Source: CAVUAT01 sp963848045 | GTDB taxonomy: Bacteria > Actinomycetota > Thermoleophilia > Solirubrobacterales > 70-9 | Assembly: GCA_963848045.1 (NCBI GenBank) | Contig: CAWKCC010000004.1 | Location: 186,001 to 250,000, forward strand | Length of the DNA stretch: 64,000 bases | Reading direction: 5' to 3' | Shown here: one piece after another, positions 33,357 to 41,223 of the stretch | Position numbering within the stretch: position 1 is the stretch's first letter | Layout: every line of letters begins with the position of its first letter | Position numbers and translations under genes: made by a program | The notes under the pieces: model-generated | What the model saw: the letters and a program-made list of their open reading frames with translations, nothing else | Told to the model about the DNA's origin: nothing | The model's database searches: none

Positions 33357-33979
33357 CGCCTCGCGCCGGGCTCCCTGGCAGGCCCCTGCTCGGGCTCCTC
33401 GGGCTGCTGCGAAGCCGTTCCGGCTGGTTCGGCCTTCAGCGCACCGTCGCCGGCCTGCGGAGGCTCCTCCGCGACCTCGCCGGCTTCGCGGGCGGGCTCA
33501 CCCGCCTGCTCGGCCGCGGATCCGCCGTCATCGGCCTCGCCGGCCTGCTCGAGCGCCTCGCCCGCCAGCACCCCAGCATCCTCGGCATCCGACCCTGCCT
33601 CGCCTGCCGGTCCGACCTCCAGCGCAGCCCATTCGGCGCTGCCGGAGACGGTCTCGGAATCTTCGACCGCACCCTCCAGGCCCTCGCCGAATATGACCCG
33701 CATCAGCCCGCCCGCGACGTACTCTCCCCCGCGCTGCGCCATCTCGATCGGCTCGGTGAGGCGCACGACGCGCGCGAGCAGCTCGTTCATGCGCTCGGCC
33801 TGATCGAGGGCGTTACCGGTCTGGCTCTGGATGGCTTCCAGCTGGCGCCTCGATGCCTCCATCAGCTCATTGGCCTCGCGAAGGCTGCGGTTGACCGTGG
33901 CGGGCAGCTCGATCAGCGCGACCGCCGCCGATACCGGCTTGCTGACGATCTCTCTCAGCACACGCCCAGCGTAGATCAT
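33353..33979 (-). CDS. Coiled-coil protein with acidic low-complexity tail
   Basis: 208 residues. The first 95 are helical: an amphipathic start (GRVLREIVSKPVSAAVALIELP), then heptads in LREANELMEASRRQLEAIQSQTGNALDQAERMNELLARVV (seen as positions 33-72), and VAGGLMRVIFGEG. The remainder is Glu/Ala/Gly/Pro-rich and probably disordered. There is no signal peptide or clear transmembrane helix. The layout resembles membrane-associated coiled-coil accessory proteins, but I recognise no family. It is divergent from the ABC exporter and coupled to the Cys-rich gene. Confidence 0.6.
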   Translation of the reverse strand: MIYAGRVLREIVSKPVSAAVALIELPATVNRSLREANELMEASRRQLEAIQSQTGNALDQAERMNELLARVVRLTEPIEMAQRGGEYVAGGLMRVIFGEGLEGAVEDSETVSGSAEWAALEVGPAGEAGSDAEDAGVLAGEALEQAGEADDGGSAAEQAGEPAREAGEVAEEPPQAGDGALKAEPAGTASQQPEEPEQGPAREPGARR

Positions 33980-34025
33980 GGGCGCGGCTGGCTGGGCAGG
34001 TTCGAGCCCGCGCTACTTCACTTTG

Positions 34026-34031
34026 TATAGT
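34026..34031 (+). promoter_or_regulatory. -10 element (TATAGT) of the ABC exporter operon, leaderless
   Basis: TATAGT is followed by 6 nt and the GTG at 34038. The lower-GC pocket CACTTTGTATAGT stands out. No Shine-Dalgarno precedes the GTG. Confidence 0.6.
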
Positions 34032-34037
34032 CAGAGC

Positions 34038-35807
34038 GTGCGGACCCTACGTCGATTGCTCGGCTTTCTCCGTCCCTATCGACGGGGGACGATCGGCTCG
34101 CTGATGCTGGCCTGGGCGGCGATGGGAATGACGATCGCGATTCCCTGGCTGGTCGGCCAGGCCGTCAACGCAATCGAGTCAGGGGAGCGCGACAGGCTGC
34201 TGCCCCTTGCGCTCGCGATGCTGGGCGCCGCCCTGCTTCGCCTCGGGCTCACCGTCGGGCGCCGGCTGATCGCCGGCAGGGTCTCGCTCGGCGTCGAGTA
34301 CGACCTGCGCCAGCGCTTCTACGAGCACCTGCAGAGCCTCGAGCTCGCCTTCTTCGACATCCAACAGACCGGCCAGCTGATGTCGCGCGCAACCGTGGAC
34401 CTGCAGGCGATCCGCTTCTTCTTGGGCTATGGCTTGATCTGGATCACGCAGAGCCTGCTGACGATCCTGTTCGCAGCGGTCGTGATGGTCGTTATCAACC
34501 CGTTGCTCGCCGTGCTGGCGCTGGCGACACTTCCGTTCCTGGTGGGGACAGCGACGCGCTACGGGCGCCGCAACCGCCCTGCCCAGCAGGAGGTTCAGCA
34601 GCGCGTCGCCGAGCTGACGGCCGGCGCCGAGGAGAGCGTCTCGGGGATCCGCATCGTCAAGGCCTTCGCCCGCGAGCGGCACATGTTGGCGCGGTTCCGG
34701 CGCTCCGTCGACCGGGTGTTCGAGCAGAGCATGGTCTCGACCCGGCTGAACGCCTTCTATTCGCCGTTCATGGGCTTTCTGCCCAGCCTCGGGCTGGCGG
34801 TGGTGCTCCTCGTCGGAGGCCGCCAGGTGATTGACGGCACCCTCTCGCTCGGCGAGTTCACCGCCTTTTACACCTACCTCGTGATGCTCTCGGGGCCGGT
34901 GCGCTCGCTGGGGATGTCGATGAGCATGGCCCAGCGCTCGGTGGCCGCGGGCAACCGCTTCTTCGAGATCCTCGACCGCGAGCCCGAGATGAAGAGCCCG
35001 CCGGGCGCTCCGCCGCTGCCCGCCGGCGGCGGCAGGGTCCGCATCGAGGGGGTGAGCCTTCGATACAACGGCTCCGAGCCAGCACTGACCGGGATAGACC
35101 TCGACGTGGCAGCCGGCCGCACCATCGCCCTGGTGGGGCCGACGGCCTCGGGCAAGACCAGCCTCGTGGGGCTGCTCGCCCGCCTCTACGATCCCAACGA
35201 GGGCCGGGTATCGATCGATGGCGCCGATCTGCGCGCCGTCGACCTCGCGTCGCTGCGGTCCCGGATCGCCTTCGTCGCCGACGACAGCTTTCTCTTCTCC
35301 GACACGGTCGCGGGCAACATCGCCTACGCGCGGCCCGACGCAAGCCTCGAGCAGATCGAGCTTGCGGCAAGGCGGGCGCAGGCCCACGACTTCATCATCC
35401 GGCTCCCGGATGGATACGAGACGCTGGTCGGCGAGCGCGGGCTCACGCTCTCGGGCGGCCAGCGCCAGCGAATCGCGATCGCGCGATCGCTGCTGGCCGA
35501 GCCGCGCATCCTGATCCTCGACGACGCCACCTCGTCGGTGGACGCGCGAACCGAGACCGAGATCAAGCGCGGGCTGCGCGAGGCGATGGCGGGCCGCACG
35601 ACGTTCATCGTCGCCCACCGGCTCTCGACCATCTCGCTCGCCGACGAGATCGTCGTGCTCGACCACGGGCGAATCGTGGACCGCGGCACGCACGATGAGC
35701 TGCTCGAGCGCTGCCCGCTCTACCAGGAGATCGCCGAGAAGGGACTCGAGGACTCGATCTACCTCCAGCGCGACCTGGAGGAGAGAGAGGAGTTGGCGCG
35801 GCTGTGA
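34038..35807 (+). CDS. ABC exporter half-transporter, subunit with degenerate catalytic residue
   Basis: 589 residues from the GTG at 34038. Six transmembrane helices (type IV exporter, cytoplasmic loop with ERHMLARFRRSVD) precede a nucleotide-binding domain with Walker A GPTASGKT, signature LSGGQRQR and Walker B ILILDDATSSVD. The residue after Walker B is Asp instead of the catalytic Glu, so its own Walker site should hydrolyse poorly. It overlaps the next ABC gene by 4 nt, indicating a heterodimer like TM287/288 or BmrCD. Substrate is unknown. An ATG at 33978 is open but lies before the promoter. Confidence 0.92.
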   Translation: MRTLRRLLGFLRPYRRGTIGSLMLAWAAMGMTIAIPWLVGQAVNAIESGERDRLLPLALAMLGAALLRLGLTVGRRLIAGRVSLGVEYDLRQRFYEHLQSLELAFFDIQQTGQLMSRATVDLQAIRFFLGYGLIWITQSLLTILFAAVVMVVINPLLAVLALATLPFLVGTATRYGRRNRPAQQEVQQRVAELTAGAEESVSGIRIVKAFARERHMLARFRRSVDRVFEQSMVSTRLNAFYSPFMGFLPSLGLAVVLLVGGRQVIDGTLSLGEFTAFYTYLVMLSGPVRSLGMSMSMAQRSVAAGNRFFEILDREPEMKSPPGAPPLPAGGGRVRIEGVSLRYNGSEPALTGIDLDVAAGRTIALVGPTASGKTSLVGLLARLYDPNEGRVSIDGADLRAVDLASLRSRIAFVADDSFLFSDTVAGNIAYARPDASLEQIELAARRAQAHDFIIRLPDGYETLVGERGLTLSGGQRQRIAIARSLLAEPRILILDDATSSVDARTETEIKRGLREAMAGRTTFIVAHRLSTISLADEIVVLDHGRIVDRGTHDELLERCPLYQEIAEKGLEDSIYLQRDLEEREELARL

Positions 35808-37771
35808 GCGCGGCGGACGACAGGCGCGATCCCCGGCCCGGCCCTCGGCGCGCGGAGGAGGAACGGCTGGCCGAGGAGGAGCGCCGCACCGAGGAGGAGG
35901 CCTTCGAGGCCGAGGAGCGCGAAGAGGCCGCCTATCAGCCCGATAGCCGGCTGCGGGCGATCATGATGCTCTTCGTCTCACTCTGGCGGCTGATCCGCGG
36001 TGAGGATCAGCGCGGCCGCAAGGTCCGCTGGCTGCTCAGCCTGCTGCGCCCCTACCGCTGGCGCGTGATCGCCATGTTCGCCGCGCTGGTGGCGGGCACG
36101 GCCGCCAGCCTCGCTCCTCCGGCCCTCGCCGGCAAGGCCGTGGCAGAGATCGGCGCCAGCGACCCCTCGGTCAGCTCGCTCAATCTGATCGTGGGCGCCT
36201 TCCTGGCGGTGGGCGTGGTCTATTGGGGCGCGAGCTACATCCAGACCTACCTGATCGGGTGGATCGGACAGCGGGCCCTGCAAGACCTGCGCATGCGCAT
36301 CTTCACCCATCTGCAGGGGATGTCGATCGGGTTCTTCACCCGCAACCGCCCCGGGGTGCTGATCTCCCGCATCACCAATGACGTCGACGCGCTTGATCAG
36401 CTGGTCAGCACCGGGATCACGACGCTTTTCTCGAGCACGCTGACGCTGATCGGGGTGGTCGTGATCATGCTGGCGCTCGACGTCGGGCTGGCGCTGATCG
36501 TCTTCATCACCTTCCCGCTGCTGCTGATCGCCAGTGTGATCTTCAGGGTGGTCGCCGCCAGCGCCTACCGGATCACCCGGGAGCGAATCGGCGAGGTCAC
36601 GGCCTACCTGCAGGAGACCCTCAGCGGGGTTCGGGTGGTGCGCAGCTTCGCGCAGGAGGGACGGCACGTGGCGCGGATGGGCGAGCTCAACGAGGCGAAC
36701 CGCGCGGCGAACATGAAGACCGTCTACCTGAACGCGTCCTACTTCCCGGCGGTTGAGCTGCTCTCGGGAATCGGCACGGCGGTGATCCTGCTCTTCGGCG
36801 GCTACCAGGCGCTCGACGTGGTCGGCGCCGATGCGAGGGCGGCGCAGATCGGCGTCGTCGTCGCCTTCGTCGGCTACCTGGCGACCTTCTTCGATCCGAT
36901 CCAACAGCTCTCCAACCTCTACACCACCTACCAGCAGGGCATGGCGGCGCTCGACAAGATCTTCGATCTGCTCGATACCGAGCCGGACCTGATCGACAAG
37001 CCCGACGCGCTCGACCCGCGCCCCCTGCGGGGCGAAATCGAGCTTGACGACGTCTGGTTCTCGTACGCCGATAACGGCATCTGGGCGATGGAGGACGTCT
37101 CGATCCGGATTGCCGCGGGCGAGACCCTGGCTCTGGTCGGCGAGACGGGTGCCGGAAAGTCCACGCTGGCCAAGCTGGTCGCGCGCTTCTACGACCCGCA
37201 GCGGGGCCAGGTGAAGGTCGACGGACACGACCTTCGCGAGCTCAAGGCGCAGTGCCTGCGCAGCCAGCTCGGGATCGTGCCTCAGGAGGGCTTCCTCTTC
37301 TCGGGGACCGTGCGCGAGAACATCGCCTTCGGCCGCCCTGACGCCCCCAAGGAGGAGATCGAGGCCGCGGCCGACTCGATCGGCGCGGGCGAGTTCATCC
37401 GCAGGCTGCCGGGCGGCTTCGAATCCGACGTGGGCGAACGGGGGGTGGCTCTTTCGGCCGGGCAGCGGCAGCTGGTGGCGTTCGCCCGCGCCCTGCTGGC
37501 TGAGCCACGGATCTTGATCCTCGACGAGGCGACCTCGAACGTCGACGTTCGCACCGAGCGGGCGATCGAGGTCGGCCTCGACCGCCTGCTCGAGGGCCGC
37601 ACGGCGATCGTGGTCGCCCACCGGCTCTCGACGATCAGGGGAGCCGACCGCATCGCTGTCCTGGAGCGGGGCCGGATCGCCGAGATCGGCAACCACGACG
37701 AGCTGATCGCCGCGGGCGGCCGCTACGCGGACCTCTACGGCAGCTGGGCCGAGCTGACCCCCGCCGCGTAG
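35804..37771 (+). CDS. ABC exporter half-transporter, catalytic partner
   Basis: 655 residues: about 60 acidic disordered residues (RRAEEERLAEEERRTEEE), six transmembrane helices and a nucleotide-binding domain with Walker A GETGAGKST, Walker B ILILDEATSNVD with a proper Glu, and signature LSAGQRQL instead of LSGGQ. Its altered signature faces the partner's altered Walker B, so one composite ATP site is degenerate and the other canonical. GTGA overlap couples it to the first subunit. Confidence 0.93.
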   Translation: MSAADDRRDPRPGPRRAEEERLAEEERRTEEEAFEAEEREEAAYQPDSRLRAIMMLFVSLWRLIRGEDQRGRKVRWLLSLLRPYRWRVIAMFAALVAGTAASLAPPALAGKAVAEIGASDPSVSSLNLIVGAFLAVGVVYWGASYIQTYLIGWIGQRALQDLRMRIFTHLQGMSIGFFTRNRPGVLISRITNDVDALDQLVSTGITTLFSSTLTLIGVVVIMLALDVGLALIVFITFPLLLIASVIFRVVAASAYRITRERIGEVTAYLQETLSGVRVVRSFAQEGRHVARMGELNEANRAANMKTVYLNASYFPAVELLSGIGTAVILLFGGYQALDVVGADARAAQIGVVVAFVGYLATFFDPIQQLSNLYTTYQQGMAALDKIFDLLDTEPDLIDKPDALDPRPLRGEIELDDVWFSYADNGIWAMEDVSIRIAAGETLALVGETGAGKSTLAKLVARFYDPQRGQVKVDGHDLRELKAQCLRSQLGIVPQEGFLFSGTVRENIAFGRPDAPKEEIEAAADSIGAGEFIRRLPGGFESDVGERGVALSAGQRQLVAFARALLAEPRILILDEATSNVDVRTERAIEVGLDRLLEGRTAIVVAHRLSTIRGADRIAVLERGRIAEIGNHDELIAAGGRYADLYGSWAELTPAA

Positions 37772-37867
37772 TCGTCGCGGCACCGCCGTGGAGGCTCCGC
37801 ATCCCCGGGTCGGCGTCTCCGTCCTGCGGCCGAGCAGGGCGAAGTCCGAAGAGCTTCAGGCTGACTG

Positions 37868-38527
37868 CTAGGGGCTGATGCCGCCGCCGGGGCTGACGCC
37901 GCCGCCCGAGCCGGTGTCCCCCGAGGTGTCGGGGGAGCCGGTGGCACCGCCGCTGCTGGGCGCGGGGGCCGGGGCGACGGGGGCGCCGGCGCCGGAGGAG
38001 GCGTCGCTGCTGCTGCCATCGGCCGTGGTGGGATCGACGGCGCTCACCTCCTGGCCGCACTCGGTGAAGCCGTAAGCCTGTGCCGCCGTCGCCGCTTCGG
38101 TCTTGGCGGCGTCGAGCTCGGCCTCGAACTGGGTCGTGTCCTCGCCCCGCTGGTTGGCGAGCGCGATCTTGCCCCCCGCCACGGCCTGGGCCTGAAGGGC
38201 GGCGAGGAACTGGTCGAGCGTGGCCTGGTCGTCGGTGGGAGGGCCGAGATCCTGGATGTCCTTGGCGAGGGCCTCGCGCAGGTCCCCGATCTCACCCGAA
38301 GCGGTGAATCCCTCGCCCGAGGCGACGAATCGGCCGATCGCCGCGTTGGTCTCCCTGCAGAGAGCGTCGGCCTCCTTGATGAAATCGGCCTTGGCCAGCG
38401 AACCGGTGGTGCTGTCCGTAGGGACAATGATCGGGACCTCGGGGGAATCATCGCCGCCGCAGGCCGAAACGGCCAGCGCAGCGCCCACCACAAGGGCAAG
38501 CGTCGAAATCAGCCATCCGCGCCTCAT
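37868..38527 (-). CDS. Secreted lipoprotein with helical domain and Ser/Gly/Pro-rich tail
   Basis: 219 residues. The signal peptide (STLALVVGAALAVSAC) has a lipobox Cys around 23. The mature part is a four-helix-like domain (KADFIKEADALCRETNAAIGRF, then ALAKDIQDLGPPTD, ALQAQAVAGGKIALAN) with a second Cys in GFTECGQ, and a disordered Ser/Gly/Pro tail. The pattern FIxxADxxCxxxN is common in actinobacterial lipoproteins of unknown function. The frame extends to 38674, but the signal peptide fixes the ATG at 38527. It converges with the ABC operon. Confidence 0.75.
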   Translation of the reverse strand: MRRGWLISTLALVVGAALAVSACGGDDSPEVPIIVPTDSTTGSLAKADFIKEADALCRETNAAIGRFVASGEGFTASGEIGDLREALAKDIQDLGPPTDDQATLDQFLAALQAQAVAGGKIALANQRGEDTTQFEAELDAAKTEAATAAQAYGFTECGQEVSAVDPTTADGSSSDASSGAGAPVAPAPAPSSGGATGSPDTSGDTGSGGGVSPGGGISP

Positions 38528-38691
38528 CAAGCGGGGCAAGGTAGCAGCATCGTGACACGGTCCCGCAACCGGCGCGCCTCGTCCACGCGACCTCCCCGGA
38601 GGACGGCTGGACGGCTGGACGGTGGCTCCGCTGTATTGGGGCCGGCGGAAAACCCCTGTAAACACGGTGCGCACGGGGTCGGGGTTGTGAG

Positions 38692-38762
38692 CTGGGGATC
38701 CAGGGATCGAACCTGGGCTTCGAGATTCAGAGTCTCGCGTGCTTCCGCTACACCAATCCCCA
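38692..38762 (-). tRNA. tRNA-Gln, anticodon CTG
   Basis: A 71-nt cloverleaf on the minus strand: acceptor TGGGGAT/ATCCCCA with discriminator G, D arm TGGTGTAGCGGAAGCA, anticodon stem CGAGA/TCTCG with loop CTCTGAA (anticodon CTG), and T arm CCAGGTTCGATCCCTGG. The weak U1-A72 pair is typical of tRNA-Gln. CCA is not encoded. Confidence 0.93.
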
Positions 38763-38816
38763 AGGGTCAGGGTTACGAGTCGGACCGGCTGACCAAGCGG
38801 CCCTCGACGCGAAAGC

Positions 38817-40055
38817 CTAGCCGGAGACGACCTCGGTCAGGTCGCTGCCGAGGTCGCCGAGAGCCTCCCGATGACCCGAGACGTCGACTCCCTTCGCAAG
38901 CAGCTCCCTGGCATCTGCGAGGTCCTCGGAGCGGCCGACGGTGAGAGCTCCGACGACCCTGCCGGCGGAGAGGTAGAAGACGGTGAACTCGCCCCCGTCG
39001 CGATCGCCGCGCCAGATCGTCTCGTCCCATTCGTGGGCGGGGCCTACGTACTCCAGGCTCGCCCAGTCGGCGAGGTCGCTGAAGAAGTAGGGCACCGCCT
39101 CGTAGGGGGTGGGCGAGCCCGCCATGCACCTCGCCGCGTGACGACCCTGCTGCATCGCCACGTCCCAGTGCTCGACCCGCAGCCTGCGGCCGTGGATCCG
39201 GCTCTCATAGGAGCAGACGTCGCCCGCGGCGTAGATGCCCTCGACGGAGGTCTGCAGCGTCGCGTCGCAGCTGATCCCGTCATCGACCTCGAGGCCGGCA
39301 CGCTGGGCCAGCATCACGTCGGGCTTCACCCCCGCCCCGACCACGACGAAGCCGCCCTCGACCGTTCTGCCGCTCTCGGTCACGACCGCCGAGACGCCCT
39401 GATCGCCCTCGAACGCCGCCAGCGTCTCTCCCCCGTGCACCTCGATGCCCTTCGAGACCAGCAGATCCTGGAACCACTGCCCCACCTCGTCACCGAACGT
39501 CCGCGAGAGCACCGTCTCCTCCATCATCACGATCGCGCATTCGGTTCCCATCGCCGTCAGCGACGCGGCGACCTCGCAGCCGATGTATGAGCCACCGATC
39601 AGCACCGCCCGCTCGGAGCGCTCGGCGTCGGCCCGGATGGCGTCGGAGTTGCCGAAGGCGCGCAGATAGTGGATTCCCTCCAACTCGGCGCCCTCTACGC
39701 GCAGGATGTTGACGTTGGCGCCGGTGGCGATCAGCGCCTGCTCGAAGGCGACCTCGTCCCCGCCCTGGAGCTTGGCAGTTCGCGCCTCTGTGTCGAGCGA
39801 CATCACGTTCGTCTTCGCGCGCAGCTCGACGCCATTCCGCTCGTACCAGTCGGGCGGATTGACGTAGGCGTCGGCGCGCTCGGCCTCGCCTCGCAGGTAC
39901 TCCTTGGAGAGGGGCGGGCGCTCGTAGGGCGGCTCGGGCTCGCGACCGACCAACAGGATCTCCCCCTCGGCCCCGAGCCTGCGCAGCTCCGCCGCGCAGT
40001 GCGCCGAGGCCATGCCGCCTCCGATCAACAGGAACTCCGCCCGGCGCTCGGCCAT
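38817..40055 (-). CDS. FAD-dependent pyridine nucleotide oxidoreductase (ferredoxin reductase-like)
   Basis: 412 residues with two Rossmann motifs, FLLIGGGMASAHCAAEL for FAD (about 8-24) and VLIGGSYIGCEVAASL for NAD(P)H (about 150-165), the motif EGIYAAGDVCSY and a C-terminal reductase domain. This is the layout of oxygenase-coupled ferredoxin or rubredoxin reductases. No ferredoxin gene is adjacent. The ATG is a few bases after the TrkA-type gene stop on the same strand, so it may be the last gene of the K+/APC operon. Confidence 0.88.
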   Translation of the reverse strand: MAERRAEFLLIGGGMASAHCAAELRRLGAEGEILLVGREPEPPYERPPLSKEYLRGEAERADAYVNPPDWYERNGVELRAKTNVMSLDTEARTAKLQGGDEVAFEQALIATGANVNILRVEGAELEGIHYLRAFGNSDAIRADAERSERAVLIGGSYIGCEVAASLTAMGTECAIVMMEETVLSRTFGDEVGQWFQDLLVSKGIEVHGGETLAAFEGDQGVSAVVTESGRTVEGGFVVVGAGVKPDVMLAQRAGLEVDDGISCDATLQTSVEGIYAAGDVCSYESRIHGRRLRVEHWDVAMQQGRHAARCMAGSPTPYEAVPYFFSDLADWASLEYVGPAHEWDETIWRGDRDGGEFTVFYLSAGRVVGALTVGRSEDLADARELLAKGVDVSGHREALGDLGSDLTEVVSG

Positions 40056-40060
40056 CGCCC

Positions 40061-40747
40061 TTAGGACGTCGTGTCGCCGTTGGGCCCGAAGAACTCCTTC
40101 AGGTCCTCCTCCACCCCCGGATCGAGAACGGCGAGCACCTCGTCGCCGGCCTCGAGCACCGTGTCGGGCCCGGGCACGAAACCGCCGGTCTCGCGCAGCA
40201 CCGAGATCAACAGGCTGCCCTCGGGCATCTCGAGGTCGCCGACGCGCATGCCGGCGACCTTCGAGTCATCGGGCAGTTGCATCTCGATGATCTCCAACCG
40301 ATCCTCCGGCAGGTCGAGCAGATGCACCAGGCCGTACTCGGGCACCTCGTGCTCGAGCAGGCGCAGGATCAGGTCGGTCGCAGAGACGTAGGGCCTCACG
40401 CCCAGCAACTCGAAGTGCTGGCGGTTGCGTGGGTTGTTGACCCGTGCGATCACCCGGTCCACCAGGTACTTCTCTTTGGCCACCTGACAGATCAGCATGT
40501 TGTCCTCGTCGTCGCCGGTGACGGCGATCACCATGTCGGCGCGCGAGACCCCGGCGCGCTCCAGCACCCACAGCTCGGAGGCGTCCCCGTACTGGACGCC
40601 GTGCTCGAGCTCCTGCTCGACGGTCAGGTAGCGGTTGCGGTCGCTCTCGATCAGGGTGACCTCGTTCCCCTTCTCGATCAGCTCCCGTGCCAGGTTCCAG
40701 CCCACCTTGCCGGCGCCGATGATGATGATGTAGTTGCGCTCGCTCAT
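40061..40747 (-). CDS. TrkA-family K+ regulatory protein (RCK_N + RCK_C)
   Basis: 228 residues: RCK_N with the NAD/nucleotide loop IIIIGAGKVGWNLARELIEKG and DADMVIAVTGDDEDNM-like segment, then RCK_C (about 140-222) with VRVGDLEMPEGSLLISVLR. These proteins gate Trk/Ktr or other K+ systems in response to nucleotides. The ATG overlaps the preceding TrkA-type stop as TGATG; the longer open frame is a shadow. No TrkH/KtrB channel is in the window, so the partner may be the neighbouring APC permeases. Confidence 0.9.
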   Translation of the reverse strand: MSERNYIIIIGAGKVGWNLARELIEKGNEVTLIESDRNRYLTVEQELEHGVQYGDASELWVLERAGVSRADMVIAVTGDDEDNMLICQVAKEKYLVDRVIARVNNPRNRQHFELLGVRPYVSATDLILRLLEHEVPEYGLVHLLDLPEDRLEIIEMQLPDDSKVAGMRVGDLEMPEGSLLISVLRETGGFVPGPDTVLEAGDEVLAVLDPGVEEDLKEFFGPNGDTTS

Positions 40748-41211
40748 CAGCCTTCCGGCGCGGGCTCTTCGACGCGAACCGAGTCCCCGTCGGCCTCCTT
40801 GACGCGGGCCTCGAGCATCTCGATCGCGACGCGCGTCGGGCAGATCGTCTCGACCCCCTGCTGCCCGTACCACTCGGCGCGCAGGGGGTCGAGGATGCGC
40901 GCGATCACGGTCGGTACGTTGAAGCGCCGCTTGGCTATCTGGGCGACGATGATGTTGGTGTTGTCGCCGTCGGTGGCGGCGATGAATGCGTCGGCTCTCT
41001 CGATGCCGGCGGCCACCAGAGCGTCGATCTCGAGCGCCGTGCCGACGGTGAACTGGCCGCCGGCGTCCTCCCAGGTGCTGTCGAAGCTGACCTCGAGGCG
41101 CGCGTGCGACTCGGAGTCCTCATCGAGGCAGGAGACCTCGTGCCCCTCGCGGAGCATCGTGCGGGCGACGGAGGAGCCCACCCTGCCACAGCCGACGATC
41201 AGCACGAACAT
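40747..41211 (-). CDS. TrkA-N (RCK_N) only protein
   Basis: 154 residues with FVLIVGCGRVGSSVARTMLREGHEV, the acidic end of strand 2 (CLDEDSE), and AFIAATDGDNTNIIVAQIAKRRF. It lacks the RCK_C ligand domain. A pair of one short and one full RCK protein suggests a hetero-oligomeric regulator. It follows the second APC-Usp permease by 12 bases and is coupled to the full-length TrkA-type gene by a 1-nt overlap. Confidence 0.9.
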   Translation of the reverse strand: MFVLIVGCGRVGSSVARTMLREGHEVSCLDEDSESHARLEVSFDSTWEDAGGQFTVGTALEIDALVAAGIERADAFIAATDGDNTNIIVAQIAKRRFNVPTVIARILDPLRAEWYGQQGVETICPTRVAIEMLEARVKEADGDSVRVEEPAPEG

Positions 41212-41223
41212 CGCGTGCGGATA

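Noticed and set aside
35978..37783. 601-residue minus-strand frame covering the second ABC gene; similar long antisense frames at 2230-3711, 10628-12616, 41851-43143, 45262-47148 and 58444-60234
   Set aside because: All lie opposite genes with intact family motifs, have repetitive Arg/Gly/Asp/His composition and lack recognisable folds.
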